From Pseudomonas sp. (GTDB lineage Bacteria > Pseudomonadota > Gammaproteobacteria > Pseudomonadales > Pseudomonadaceae), in contig NZ_JASLAW010000046.1 in assembly GCF_030147005.1 (NCBI RefSeq), positions 1 to 64,000 of the forward strand: a DNA stretch of 64,000 nucleotides. Reading direction: 5' to 3'. Below are positions 17,446-25,322 of this stretch, one piece after another; positions within the stretch are counted from its first letter, which is position 1; the number at the start of each line of letters is the position of its first letter. The translations under genes and the position numbers were made by a program. The notes beneath the pieces were generated by a model. The model was not told where the DNA came from and did not search any database. It was given only the letters and a program-made list of their open reading frames with translations.

Positions 17446-18703
17446 TTTATCGATCAAGGCTAATCGCCTGAACGTCAACGGCATGACCGCTGCGCTGTTG
17501 CGCAAGGGCGTGCTGCGCCAACTCAGCCAATTGCGCCATGGCCAATTGGTGATCGTCGAGGACGGCGAACGACAAGTATTCGGCGCACGGGAAGCGCACC
17601 TGCTGGGGGAAATCCAGATCCTGGATTCGGCGGTGTGGGGCCTGGTGGCCGCCAACGGTTCGATCGGTGCCGGCGAAGCATTTATTCACGGCTTTTGGAG
17701 CAGCCCGGACCTGACCGCCGTAGTGCGGGTGATGGTCAGAAACCTGGATGTGCTCGATGCGATGGAGGGTGGCCTGGCCCGTCTGGCGCGGCCGCTCACC
17801 CAGGGCCTGCATTGGCTCAACCGCAACACCCGCAAAGGCTCGCAAAAAAACATCGCGGCACATTACGACTTGGGCAACGACCTGTTCGAGGAATTTCTCG
17901 ACCCGACCATGATGTATTCGGCAGCGCAATTCCTCAGCGCCGACGACACCCTGGAGCAAGCGCAACTGAACAAGCTGGAGCGCATCTGCCAGAAACTATC
18001 GCTCAAGCCCACCGACCACCTGCTGGAAATCGGCACCGGGTGGGGCAGCATGGCGCTGTATGCGGCGCAGCATTATGGTTGCAAGGTGACCACCACCACG
18101 TTGTCCAAAGAACAGTTCGCTTACACCGCGCAACGCATCGAAGCGGCCGGCCTGCAGGGCCAAGTGACGCTGTTGCTGCAGGACTATCGCGACCTGACCG
18201 GTGAGTACGACAAGCTGGTGTCCATCGAAATGATCGAAGCGGTCGGCCATCGCTTCCTGCCCACGTATTTCAAACAGTGCGCGCACTTGCTCAAACCCGA
18301 TGGATTGATGCTGCTGCAAGCCATCACCATCCGCGAACAACGTTACGAGCAGGCCAAGAACAGCGTCGACTTTATTCAGCGCTACATTTTTCCCGGCGGC
18401 GCCCTGCCCAGTGTGCAGAACATGTTGCAGATCATCTGTCGCGACACCGATATGAACCTGCTGCACATGGAAGATTTCGGCCTGCATTACGCCCGAACGC
18501 TGCGCCTTTGGCATGAAAACTTTCGCCGCGCCCACGGTCGCCTCGCCGAACGTGGTTACGACGAGTACTTTCTGCGCTTGTGGGAGTTCTACTTGTGCTA
18601 CTGCGAAGGCGGCTTCATGGAACGCACCATTGGTACCGCGCAATTGCTGCTGGCCAAGCCGGCGGCGATCAACCCGCCGTTGCTTGGGCGCTTCAGTGCT
18701 TAA
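17432..18703 (+). CDS. ufaM: Cfa-family SAM-dependent methyltransferase, UfaM-like
   Basis: Methyltransferase of the cyclopropane-fatty-acid-phospholipid synthase family, predicted to add a methyl group to an unsaturated phospholipid acyl chain at the membrane. The 423-residue product has the SAM motif LEIGTGWG at 198-205 and the following LLQDYRDL (about 248-255). Against E. coli Cfa, Cys139 of the YSC motif is Ala164 here (YSAAQF) and His266 is Gln296 (LLQAITI); both bind the catalytic bicarbonate in true Cfa. This favours simple methylation, as in UfaM of furan fatty acid synthesis, over cyclopropane formation. P. putida ufaM is a light-induced PplR target. The start ATG at 17432 overlaps the DUF1365 end; the symbol is by analogy and not certain. 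Confidence 0.75.
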   Translation: MKPPSLSIKANRLNVNGMTAALLRKGVLRQLSQLRHGQLVIVEDGERQVFGAREAHLLGEIQILDSAVWGLVAANGSIGAGEAFIHGFWSSPDLTAVVRVMVRNLDVLDAMEGGLARLARPLTQGLHWLNRNTRKGSQKNIAAHYDLGNDLFEEFLDPTMMYSAAQFLSADDTLEQAQLNKLERICQKLSLKPTDHLLEIGTGWGSMALYAAQHYGCKVTTTTLSKEQFAYTAQRIEAAGLQGQVTLLLQDYRDLTGEYDKLVSIEMIEAVGHRFLPTYFKQCAHLLKPDGLMLLQAITIREQRYEQAKNSVDFIQRYIFPGGALPSVQNMLQIICRDTDMNLLHMEDFGLHYARTLRLWHENFRRAHGRLAERGYDEYFLRLWEFYLCYCEGGFMERTIGTAQLLLAKPAAINPPLLGRFSA

Positions 18704-19175
18704 ATCCCTGGCGAATGCCGCGCTGTTTCAATGCGGCTGGTTTGCCTGTGTGCTCGGCGGCGACAGCCTGTGGTTGCTGGTGGGATTGGCGGTACTGCTG
18801 GTCAACCTGCTGTGGATAAGTTCGCTGGCCGATGACGGTGTGCTGATCGTCGGCGTGACGCTCGCCGGCACGGTGCTCGACACCCTGTTGCGCACGCTGG
18901 GGGTTTTCCACTTCAGCGAGCCGGGGCCGTTGATTCCGTTCTGGTTGATGCTGCTGTGGGCATTGCTGGCCACCACCTTGCGCCATTGCCTGGCCTGGAG
19001 CGCCCGCCCCTGGTGGCGCGCAGCGCTGTTGGGCGCGGTGGGTGGGCCGCTGTCGTACTACGCCGGCAGCCAACTGGCCGGCGTACAGTTTGGCTATGAC
19101 TTGGGCCCGACAATGGCCGGGCTGGCGGTACTCTGGGCCGCGGTGTTCGTCGGCATGCATCGACTGGCGCGCTGA
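18696..19175 (+). CDS. DUF2878 family membrane protein
   Basis: A 159-residue integral membrane protein with about four or five hydrophobic segments (ALFQCGWFACVLGG, LWLLVGLAVLLVNLLWI, IPFWLMLLWALLATTL, a C-terminal MAGLAVLWAAVFVGM), fitting DUF2878. The GTG at 18696 overlaps the methyltransferase end by 8 bp; a longer frame upstream exists but lies inside the ufaM-like gene. Last gene of the coupled run. Function unknown; likely a membrane partner of the lipid-modifying enzymes. Confidence 0.78.
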   Translation: MLKSLANAALFQCGWFACVLGGDSLWLLVGLAVLLVNLLWISSLADDGVLIVGVTLAGTVLDTLLRTLGVFHFSEPGPLIPFWLMLLWALLATTLRHCLAWSARPWWRAALLGAVGGPLSYYAGSQLAGVQFGYDLGPTMAGLAVLWAAVFVGMHRLAR

Positions 19176-19228
19176 CGCCCGTCGAGCATTCATACGCCCT
19201 TCGCCTGCTTGGCTTACACTGCGCGCCT

Positions 19229-19534
19229 ATGACTAACATCCCTCATATCCAAATCACCGAACCCGCCGTCACCTGCTCGACCTGTGCGGCCTGCTGCTGC
19301 CAGCTGGAAGTCATGCTGATCACCGACACCGGCGTGCCGCAGCGTTATATCGATACCGATGACTGGGGCGGCGAAGTGATGCTGCGCCTGGATGATGGCT
19401 GGTGCGCGGCGCTGGACCGAGACACGATGATGTGCACGATCTATGAGCTCAGGCCTTTGATATGCCGGGAATTCGAGATGGGGGCGCCGGAGTGCCTTGA
19501 AGAGCGTGCAGGCATTGCCACGGTCTACCGCTGA
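19229..19534 (+). CDS. YkgJ family cysteine cluster protein
   Basis: A 101-residue cytoplasmic protein with the Cys cluster CSTCAACCCQL (about 12-22), then CAALD, MCTIYELRPLICREFE (Cys at the usual third position) and a final Cys, typical of the CxxCxxCC/UPF0153 zinc or iron-sulfur cluster family. It is 53 bp after the DUF2878 gene, so it may be read through from the light operon or have its own promoter. Function unknown. Confidence 0.85.
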   Translation: MTNIPHIQITEPAVTCSTCAACCCQLEVMLITDTGVPQRYIDTDDWGGEVMLRLDDGWCAALDRDTMMCTIYELRPLICREFEMGAPECLEERAGIATVYR

Positions 19535-19618
19535 TAGTGAAATGAATGCAGAACCAGATGTGAGAGGGGCTGGCCCTAGTACCAGTCAGTCAAGCGCTAG
19601 AGCCGACAACCGTTGACC

Positions 19619-19710
19619 TGTGCGAGGGAGTTTGCTCCCGCTGGGCCGCTAAGCGGCCCCAGAAAATGGGACGGCTACGCAGTCCAGCGGGAGCAAGCTC
19701 CCTCGCCACA
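19619..19710. repeat. REP doublet (REPIN) after ykgJ
   Basis: Two inverted copies of a REP sequence: TGTGCGAGGGAGTTTGCTCC (19619-19638 onward) and its near reverse complement ending GCTCCCTCGCCACA (19697-19710), both with the GGGAGC core, enclosing a shorter hairpin GGGCCGCT/AGCGGCCC (19643-19659). The full unit can fold as one long hairpin. It fills most of the 249-bp gap between the convergent ykgJ-like and pagL genes, and nothing else was seen there. Confidence 0.75.
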
Positions 19711-19783
19711 GTACAGCGCTGTTCCTTAACCGACGGGCATTAGCTTGCCCCACCCACATCGGTTTTTTCGGTGTTCTTAAAAA

Positions 19784-20302
19784 TTACAGCGGCATGGTGT
19801 AGTGCAGCGCGTAGCTCTCTACGCCATCGTTGTTGCTGCTGATGCCGGCGTTGGAATAGTGTGTGGCACGAATGCCCACCTCATGCCCGCCGGCAAACCG
19901 CAGGCCGAAACCCAGGCGGTCTTCGAACTGGAAGGACTGGCCGATGTTGTTATTTTCCAGTTTGGTGCGGGAGAACAACGCCACCCCGATCCCGGCCTCG
20001 ATGTAAGGTTTGACCGATTCCCCGGCAAACTCATACACAAATACGGGCGAGAACGACAGGCTGCTGGCGCCTGCACGGTCATCACCTTCCCAATACGTAT
20101 AAGCGCCGCTCCAGTAGCCTGTCAGGCGACCGACATTGCTCTGCATCCAGCTTTTGTCCCAATCCGAGGTCAGGCCCAGACGGTAGGTCAGCGTTGAATC
20201 GCTGGTGCTACCCAGGCCGAACTCCAGGCCGGCGGCCTGGGTGGTAATAGAGTGTCCCACCATCACAGCCGCAATAGCAGCCATACAGAACAAGCGCTTC
20301 AT
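19784..20302 (-). CDS. pagL: Lipid A 3-O-deacylase PagL
   Basis: Outer-membrane acyloxyacyl hydrolase that removes the 3-O acyl chain of lipid A. The 172-residue precursor has a signal peptide (about 1-23, TTQA|AG) and an 8-strand barrel. The catalytic triad is visible as His148 and Ser150 in THYSNAG and Glu162 in GVESYALHY, with the last strand ending in PL instead of an aromatic residue. Monocistronic. In P. aeruginosa PagL activity is linked to lipid A remodelling. Confidence 0.92.
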   Translation of the reverse strand: MKRLFCMAAIAAVMVGHSITTQAAGLEFGLGSTSDSTLTYRLGLTSDWDKSWMQSNVGRLTGYWSGAYTYWEGDDRAGASSLSFSPVFVYEFAGESVKPYIEAGIGVALFSRTKLENNNIGQSFQFEDRLGFGLRFAGGHEVGIRATHYSNAGISSNNDGVESYALHYTMPL

Positions 20303-20401
20303 AGAAACTACCTTTGCGAACGAAGTTGTTAGTTATTTACAGGCCATCTCGCTATAGAAGCTGGCGTAGAGCCAGAAGTTCAGCGAAATTTCACGAAATT
20401 T

Positions 20402-21199
20402 TCACGAGGCGAAGTTTCGCACAACTCCAGGATGTTTCCATAGTGTCGGTAGGATATTTCTGAGGTGAGACACATCACCGCTGGTCCAGAACTGTGCAGG
20501 CTGCGGGGACGCGCCGCTGGCGAGCAAGCTTCGTTCGCCCAATAAGCGCTTGAGCTGGCGCGCGACGGCGGCGCCGGTGTCGATCAGGATGATGCTCGGG
20601 GGCAACATCTGCGCCAGCAGTGGCTTGAGGAAGGGATAGTGGGTGCAGCCGAGGATGATGGTGTCGCAGCCGGCGCCGAGCAACGGTTCGACGTAGCCGT
20701 GCAATAACTGGCGCAGGGCCGGGCTGCTCAGGTCACCGGTTTCAATCAGCTCCACCAGCCCCGGACACGGTTGGGTAATCACCCGCACGTCGGTGGCGAA
20801 GCGGTCGAGCAAGGCGGCGAACTTGGCGCTTTGCAGGGTGCCGGTGGTGGCGAGTACGCCGACCACGCCACTGCGCGTCGCGGCAGCCGCCGGTTTTACC
20901 GCGGGCTCCATGCCGACCAAGGGCCAGTCGGGGTAGTCCTGGCGCAAATCGGCAACGGCGGCGACCGTCGCGGTGTTACAGGCAATCACAAAGGCCTTGG
21001 CCCCCTGCCCGCGAAAAAACTCGGCAACCCGGCGCGAGCGCTCGAGAATGAAGGCCGGAGTTTTCTCGCCATAGGGGATATGCCCGCAATCGGCCACGTA
21101 CAGCAGTGACTCATGGGGTAACAACTGTTGGATTTCGTCCAGTACCGACAAGCCGCCGACACCGGAATCGAACACACCGATCGGCGCGTCCTTAACCAT
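20402..21199 (-). CDS. murI: Glutamate racemase
   Basis: Makes D-glutamate for peptidoglycan. The 265-residue product begins MVKDAPIGVFDSGVGGLSVL with the conserved Asp and Ser, and holds both catalytic Cys motifs, IACNTATVAA (near residue 74) and LGCTHYPFL (near residue 185). The ATG at 21199 is preferred over longer in-frame starts because it matches family N-termini. It overlaps the moeB-like stop by 8 bp and is the last gene of the hemA-prfA-prmC-moeB-murI operon. Confidence 0.96.
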   Translation of the reverse strand: MVKDAPIGVFDSGVGGLSVLDEIQQLLPHESLLYVADCGHIPYGEKTPAFILERSRRVAEFFRGQGAKAFVIACNTATVAAVADLRQDYPDWPLVGMEPAVKPAAAATRSGVVGVLATTGTLQSAKFAALLDRFATDVRVITQPCPGLVELIETGDLSSPALRQLLHGYVEPLLGAGCDTIILGCTHYPFLKPLLAQMLPPSIILIDTGAAVARQLKRLLGERSLLASGASPQPAQFWTSGDVSHLRNILPTLWKHPGVVRNFAS

Positions 21200-21947
21200 G
21201 TTGCGTCCCGCACACGCTGCAACCAGGGTCGCGCTTGACGCGCAACTCACGGAACCGCGTGGTCAACGCATCGATCAGTAACAAGCGCCCCACCAGCGGC
21301 TCACCGAACCCGGCCATTAGCTTCAGGGCTTCCAACGCTTGCAGGCTGCCGACCAGTCCCACCAAAGGGCCGATTACACCGGCTTCGCTGCAGGTCAGTT
21401 CGGTGTCGCTGCCATGCCCGTATAAACAGTGGTAGCACGGGCTTTCGGGGCGCCGTGGATCGAAGACCGACAATTGCCCCTCGAGGCGAATCGCCGCGCC
21501 GCTGACCAAGGGCTTGCCGGCGGCGACACAGGCAGCGTTGACCGCTTCGCGGGTGGAAAAATTGTCACTGCAATCGAGTACCACGTCGACTGCGGCGACT
21601 GCCGCCGCCAATGAATCGGCATCCAGCGCGGTGCGATGGGCGATCAGCGTGGTTTCGGGGTTGATGGCGCTCAGCCGCCGCATGGCCGAATCGACCTTGG
21701 CCTGGCCGACGCTGTCGGTGTCGTGAATGATCTGGCGTTGCAGGTTAGTCAGATCGACCGTGTCAAAATCCGCCAAATGCAACTCGCCTACGCCTGCGGC
21801 GGCCAAGTACAGCGCAACCGGTGCGCCCAGCCCCCCCAGGCCGACGATCAACGCGCGGCTGCTTTTCAGGCGCAACTGGCCTTCGATGTCGACATGCTGC
21901 AACAGAATCTGTCGGCTGTAGCGCAACAGTTCATGATCGGTCAGCAC
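21192..21947 (-). CDS. moeB: HesA/MoeB/ThiF family adenylyltransferase
   Basis: E1-like enzyme that adenylates the C-terminus of a small sulfur carrier (MoaD or ThiS). The 251-residue product has the nucleotide motif VGLGGLGAPVALYL (about 35-48), the Zn-binding pairs CYHC and CSVC (last near the C-terminus), and the conserved DNFSTREAVN region. No rhodanese domain. Whether the partner is MoaD or ThiS cannot be told here. Overlaps prmC by 7 bp. Confidence 0.88.
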   Translation of the reverse strand: MLTDHELLRYSRQILLQHVDIEGQLRLKSSRALIVGLGGLGAPVALYLAAAGVGELHLADFDTVDLTNLQRQIIHDTDSVGQAKVDSAMRRLSAINPETTLIAHRTALDADSLAAAVAAVDVVLDCSDNFSTREAVNAACVAAGKPLVSGAAIRLEGQLSVFDPRRPESPCYHCLYGHGSDTELTCSEAGVIGPLVGLVGSLQALEALKLMAGFGEPLVGRLLLIDALTTRFRELRVKRDPGCSVCGTQHG

Positions 21948-22771
21948 GGGCGCCGTCCCAACGTGATGCGCTCATGGCCGCCGAGGTCGATGCGGCTGTG
22001 CACCTCATCAAAGCCTTCGCTGAGCAACAGGTCGCGCACAGCCGAGGCCTGATCGTAACCATGCTCCAGCAACAGACGGCCACCGGCATTCAAGTGGGCC
22101 GGGGCCTGTTTGATGATCAGGCGCAGGTCGTCCAGCCCATCATGCCCGGCCACCAGTGCGCTGGCCGGCTCGAAGCGCACGTCGCCCGCGGCCAGGTGCG
22201 GATCGTTGGCAGCGATATACGGCGGGTTGCTGATGATCAGGTCATAGGTATGGCCTTGCAGCGCGTCGAACCAATGGCTGTTGAGCACCACCGCATTATT
22301 GAGGTGCAGCCGCTGGCGGTTGCGCTCGGCCAAAGCCACGGCGTCCAACACGCGGTCGACGGCCGTGACCCGCCACATTGGGCGTTCACTGGCCAGGGCC
22401 AAAGCGATGGCGCCGCTGCCGGTGCCCAAATCCAGGACCTGGGCGGGCATGGCCGGTAACAGTTCCAGGGCGGCTTCCACCAGCAGCTCGGTGTCCGGAC
22501 GCGGGATCAGAGTATGGGGGGCGACCTCCAGGTCGAGCTTCCAGAAGCCTTGCTGGCCAAGGATATAGGCCACCGGCTCACCGCCGCGACGGCGTTGCAG
22601 GTAGTCGGCAAAGGTCAGGGCGTTCTCGCTGCTGACGATCTTTTCCGGCCAGGTGTGCAAGTAGCTGCGGGACTTGCCCAAGGCAGCGGCCAGAAGCAAT
22701 TCGGCATCTAGCCGCGCAGTGGGCGAGTCGGGCAGGTCGGCGGCACGCAACAGGCTGGCGATAATGGTCAT
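21941..22771 (-). CDS. prmC: Peptide chain release factor N5-glutamine methyltransferase
   Basis: Methylates the Gln of the GGQ motif in release factors RF1/RF2. The 276-residue product has the SAM motif VLDLGTGSGAIALAL (about 113-127) and the catalytic NPPY in LIISNPPYIA (about 181-190). It directly follows prfA, whose product is its substrate, with no gap. Confidence 0.96.
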   Translation of the reverse strand: MTIIASLLRAADLPDSPTARLDAELLLAAALGKSRSYLHTWPEKIVSSENALTFADYLQRRRGGEPVAYILGQQGFWKLDLEVAPHTLIPRPDTELLVEAALELLPAMPAQVLDLGTGSGAIALALASERPMWRVTAVDRVLDAVALAERNRQRLHLNNAVVLNSHWFDALQGHTYDLIISNPPYIAANDPHLAAGDVRFEPASALVAGHDGLDDLRLIIKQAPAHLNAGGRLLLEHGYDQASAVRDLLLSEGFDEVHSRIDLGGHERITLGRRPC

Positions 22772-23854
22772 TTATTCACCTATCGCCGCCAATTGATCGG
22801 CCTGGTATTCGGCGAGCAGCGGCTCAATCACCGCGTCAATGCCACCGGCGAGGATTTCATCCAGCGAATAAAGGGTGAGGTTGACCCGATGGTCGGTGAC
22901 CCGGCCCTGGGCAAAGTTGTAGGTGCGGATGCGCTCGGAACGGTCGCCCGAGCCCACCAGCAACTTGCGCTCGCTGGCAATCGCATTGGCAGCGGCGCTG
23001 GTCTGCTGGTCATTCAACTTGGCCGACAGCCAGGACATCGCCCGCGCACGGTTCTTGTGCTGGGAACGTTCTTCCTGACATTCCACCACGATGCCCGACG
23101 GCAAGTGAGTGATACGGATCGCCGAGTCGGTCTTGTTGACGTGCTGGCCGCCCGCGCCCGACGAGCGGTACGTGTCGACACGCAAGTCCGCCGGGTTGAT
23201 CTCGATCGCTTCCTGCTCGTCCGGCTCGGGCAACACAGCCACGGTACATGCCGACGTGTGGATACGACCTTGGGACTCAGTTGCCGGGACGCGCTGCACA
23301 CGGTGCGCGCCGGACTCGAATTTCAACTTGCCGTAGACGTTATCGCCCTCAACCCGTGCGATGACTTCTTTATAGCCGCCGTGCTCACCTTCGTTTTCGG
23401 ACAGAATTTCCACACGCCAGCCGCGACGCTCGGCGTAACGCGAATACATGCGGAACAGGTCGCCGGAGAAAATCGCCGCCTCGTCGCCACCAGTGCCGGC
23501 GCGGATTTCGAGGAACACGTTGCGCCCGTCGTTAGGGTCTTTGGGCAGCAACATGCGTTGCAGATCGCCTTCCAGTTCGGCGAGTTTTTCCTTGGCCTCG
23601 CGAACTTCTTCCGCGGCCATTTCGCGCATGTCCGGGTCGCTGTCCTTGAGCAGCGCCTGGGCGCCCTCAAGGTCGGCCTGCACTTTCAGCAGGCTTTTGT
23701 AAGTGGCCACGATGGGCTCGACTTCGGCGTATTCCTTGGAATAAGCACGGAACTTGGCCTGATCGGAAATGATCTCGCCATCGCCGAGCAAGGCGGTCAG
23801 TTCTTCAAAGCGATCCTGGAGCACATCCAGTTTGTTGAGCAGTGACGCTTTCAT
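22772..23854 (-). CDS. prfA: Peptide chain release factor 1
   Basis: Terminates translation at UAA and UAG. The 360-residue product has the codon-recognition domain and the GGQ motif in SSGAGGQHVNKTDS (near residue 235). It overlaps hemA by 4 bp (ATGA) and abuts prmC, the conserved arrangement in gamma-proteobacteria. Confidence 0.98.
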   Translation of the reverse strand: MKASLLNKLDVLQDRFEELTALLGDGEIISDQAKFRAYSKEYAEVEPIVATYKSLLKVQADLEGAQALLKDSDPDMREMAAEEVREAKEKLAELEGDLQRMLLPKDPNDGRNVFLEIRAGTGGDEAAIFSGDLFRMYSRYAERRGWRVEILSENEGEHGGYKEVIARVEGDNVYGKLKFESGAHRVQRVPATESQGRIHTSACTVAVLPEPDEQEAIEINPADLRVDTYRSSGAGGQHVNKTDSAIRITHLPSGIVVECQEERSQHKNRARAMSWLSAKLNDQQTSAAANAIASERKLLVGSGDRSERIRTYNFAQGRVTDHRVNLTLYSLDEILAGGIDAVIEPLLAEYQADQLAAIGE

Positions 23855-25140
23855 TGCGGTTTTTTATCCGAAGAGCTATCTGACGCGCCCTCACCGAGGG
23901 CAAAGAGTTCCTGAGCCATGGCCAACGCATCGAGGCGGCCTTCGGCAGTCAATTTTTTAAGCTGTACGCTGGGGGCGTGGAGCAGCTTGTTGGTCAGGCC
24001 ACGGGCCAGTTGCACCAGCACTTCTTCAGCGCTGCTGCCGTTGGCCAGCAAGCGCTGGGCCTTGATCAGCTCCTCGTCGCGCAAGCGTTCGCCTTGCTGA
24101 CGATACGCCTTGAGCACATCCACCGCCGCCAGTTCGCGCAGGCGCACCATGAAATCGTCAGCGCCAATGCTGACCATTTCTTCAGCGGCCTGAGCGGCGC
24201 CCTGGCGACTCTTCAGGTTTTCGGCGACCACTTCATGCAAATCATCGACGCTATAAAGGTAAACGTCGTCCAACTCGCCGACATCGGGTTCGATATCCCG
24301 AGGAACGGCGATATCCACCATAAAAATAGGCTTGTGCTTGCGCAGCTTCAGCGCGCTTTCGACCGCGCCTTTGCCCAGGATAGGCAACTGGCTGGCCGTG
24401 GAGCTGATCACGATGTCGCTGCGCACCAGCTCCGCCGGTATATCCGCCAGCAGCACCGCATGCGCGCCGAACTGCTCGGCGAGGATACTGGCACGCTCCA
24501 GGGTACGGTTGGCGACCACGATGCGCTTCACGCCCAGGTCGTGCAGATGGCGGGCAACCAGGGTGATGGTTTCACCGGCGCCGATCAACAGGGCCTGGCT
24601 GCGTTGCAAGTCACTGAAAATCTGTTTGGCCAGGCTGACGGCGGCGAATGCCACGGATACCGGGTTCTCGCCAATGGCGGTGTCGGTGCGCACCTGCTTG
24701 GCGGAATTGAACGTGGCCTGGAACAGGCGACCCAGCAGCGGCCCCACGGTTCCAGCCTCACGCGCCACGGCGTAGGCGGATTTCATCTGGCCCAGGATCT
24801 GCGGTTCGCCCAACACCAGCGAATCCAGACCGGCGGCCACGCGCATCATGTGACGAACTGCCGCATCCTCTTCATGCACATAAGCGCTTGCGCGCAGGTC
24901 GTCGAGGTCCAAATGGTGATAATCGGCCAGCCAGCGCAGGACGACATCCGCCGAGAGATGCTCCTGCTCTATATAAAGCTCGCTGCGATTGCAGGTCGAA
25001 AGGATCGCAGCTTCGCGACTGTCGGTGAGCCGGCAGAGCTGCTGCAGGGCCTCGACCAACTGCTCCGGCGTAAACGCCACGCGCTCGCGCACGTCTACTG
25101 AGGCAGTCTTGTGGTTAATACCGAGTGCGAGGAAGGCCAT
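23851..25140 (-). CDS. hemA: Glutamyl-tRNA reductase
   Basis: First step of the C5 pathway to tetrapyrroles: reduces glutamyl-tRNA to glutamate-1-semialdehyde. The 429-residue product begins MAFLALGINHKTASVDVRE, has the catalytic Cys in STCNRSELY (near residue 50) and the NADPH-binding domain (LIGAGETITLVARHL). First gene of the five-gene operon. It is divergent from the TPR lipoprotein gene across a 182-bp gap. Confidence 0.97.
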   Translation of the reverse strand: MAFLALGINHKTASVDVRERVAFTPEQLVEALQQLCRLTDSREAAILSTCNRSELYIEQEHLSADVVLRWLADYHHLDLDDLRASAYVHEEDAAVRHMMRVAAGLDSLVLGEPQILGQMKSAYAVAREAGTVGPLLGRLFQATFNSAKQVRTDTAIGENPVSVAFAAVSLAKQIFSDLQRSQALLIGAGETITLVARHLHDLGVKRIVVANRTLERASILAEQFGAHAVLLADIPAELVRSDIVISSTASQLPILGKGAVESALKLRKHKPIFMVDIAVPRDIEPDVGELDDVYLYSVDDLHEVVAENLKSRQGAAQAAEEMVSIGADDFMVRLRELAAVDVLKAYRQQGERLRDEELIKAQRLLANGSSAEEVLVQLARGLTNKLLHAPSVQLKKLTAEGRLDALAMAQELFALGEGASDSSSDKKPQ

Positions 25141-25322
25141 TCAATATCGCTGATGATGTCGGGAAGCCGACAATTGTCCTACTTCGAAAGATCCAGAACA
25201 ACCACCGTCGTCTATTGTCCCTATACGTTGTGCCTATGAAGGCATCCACTGAGACTCGGTTATGTTTGGCCGAAGGCTTGTGTCATGATGATCCGACCGC
25301 AGGTTAGTCGTCCTCTTCCTAT

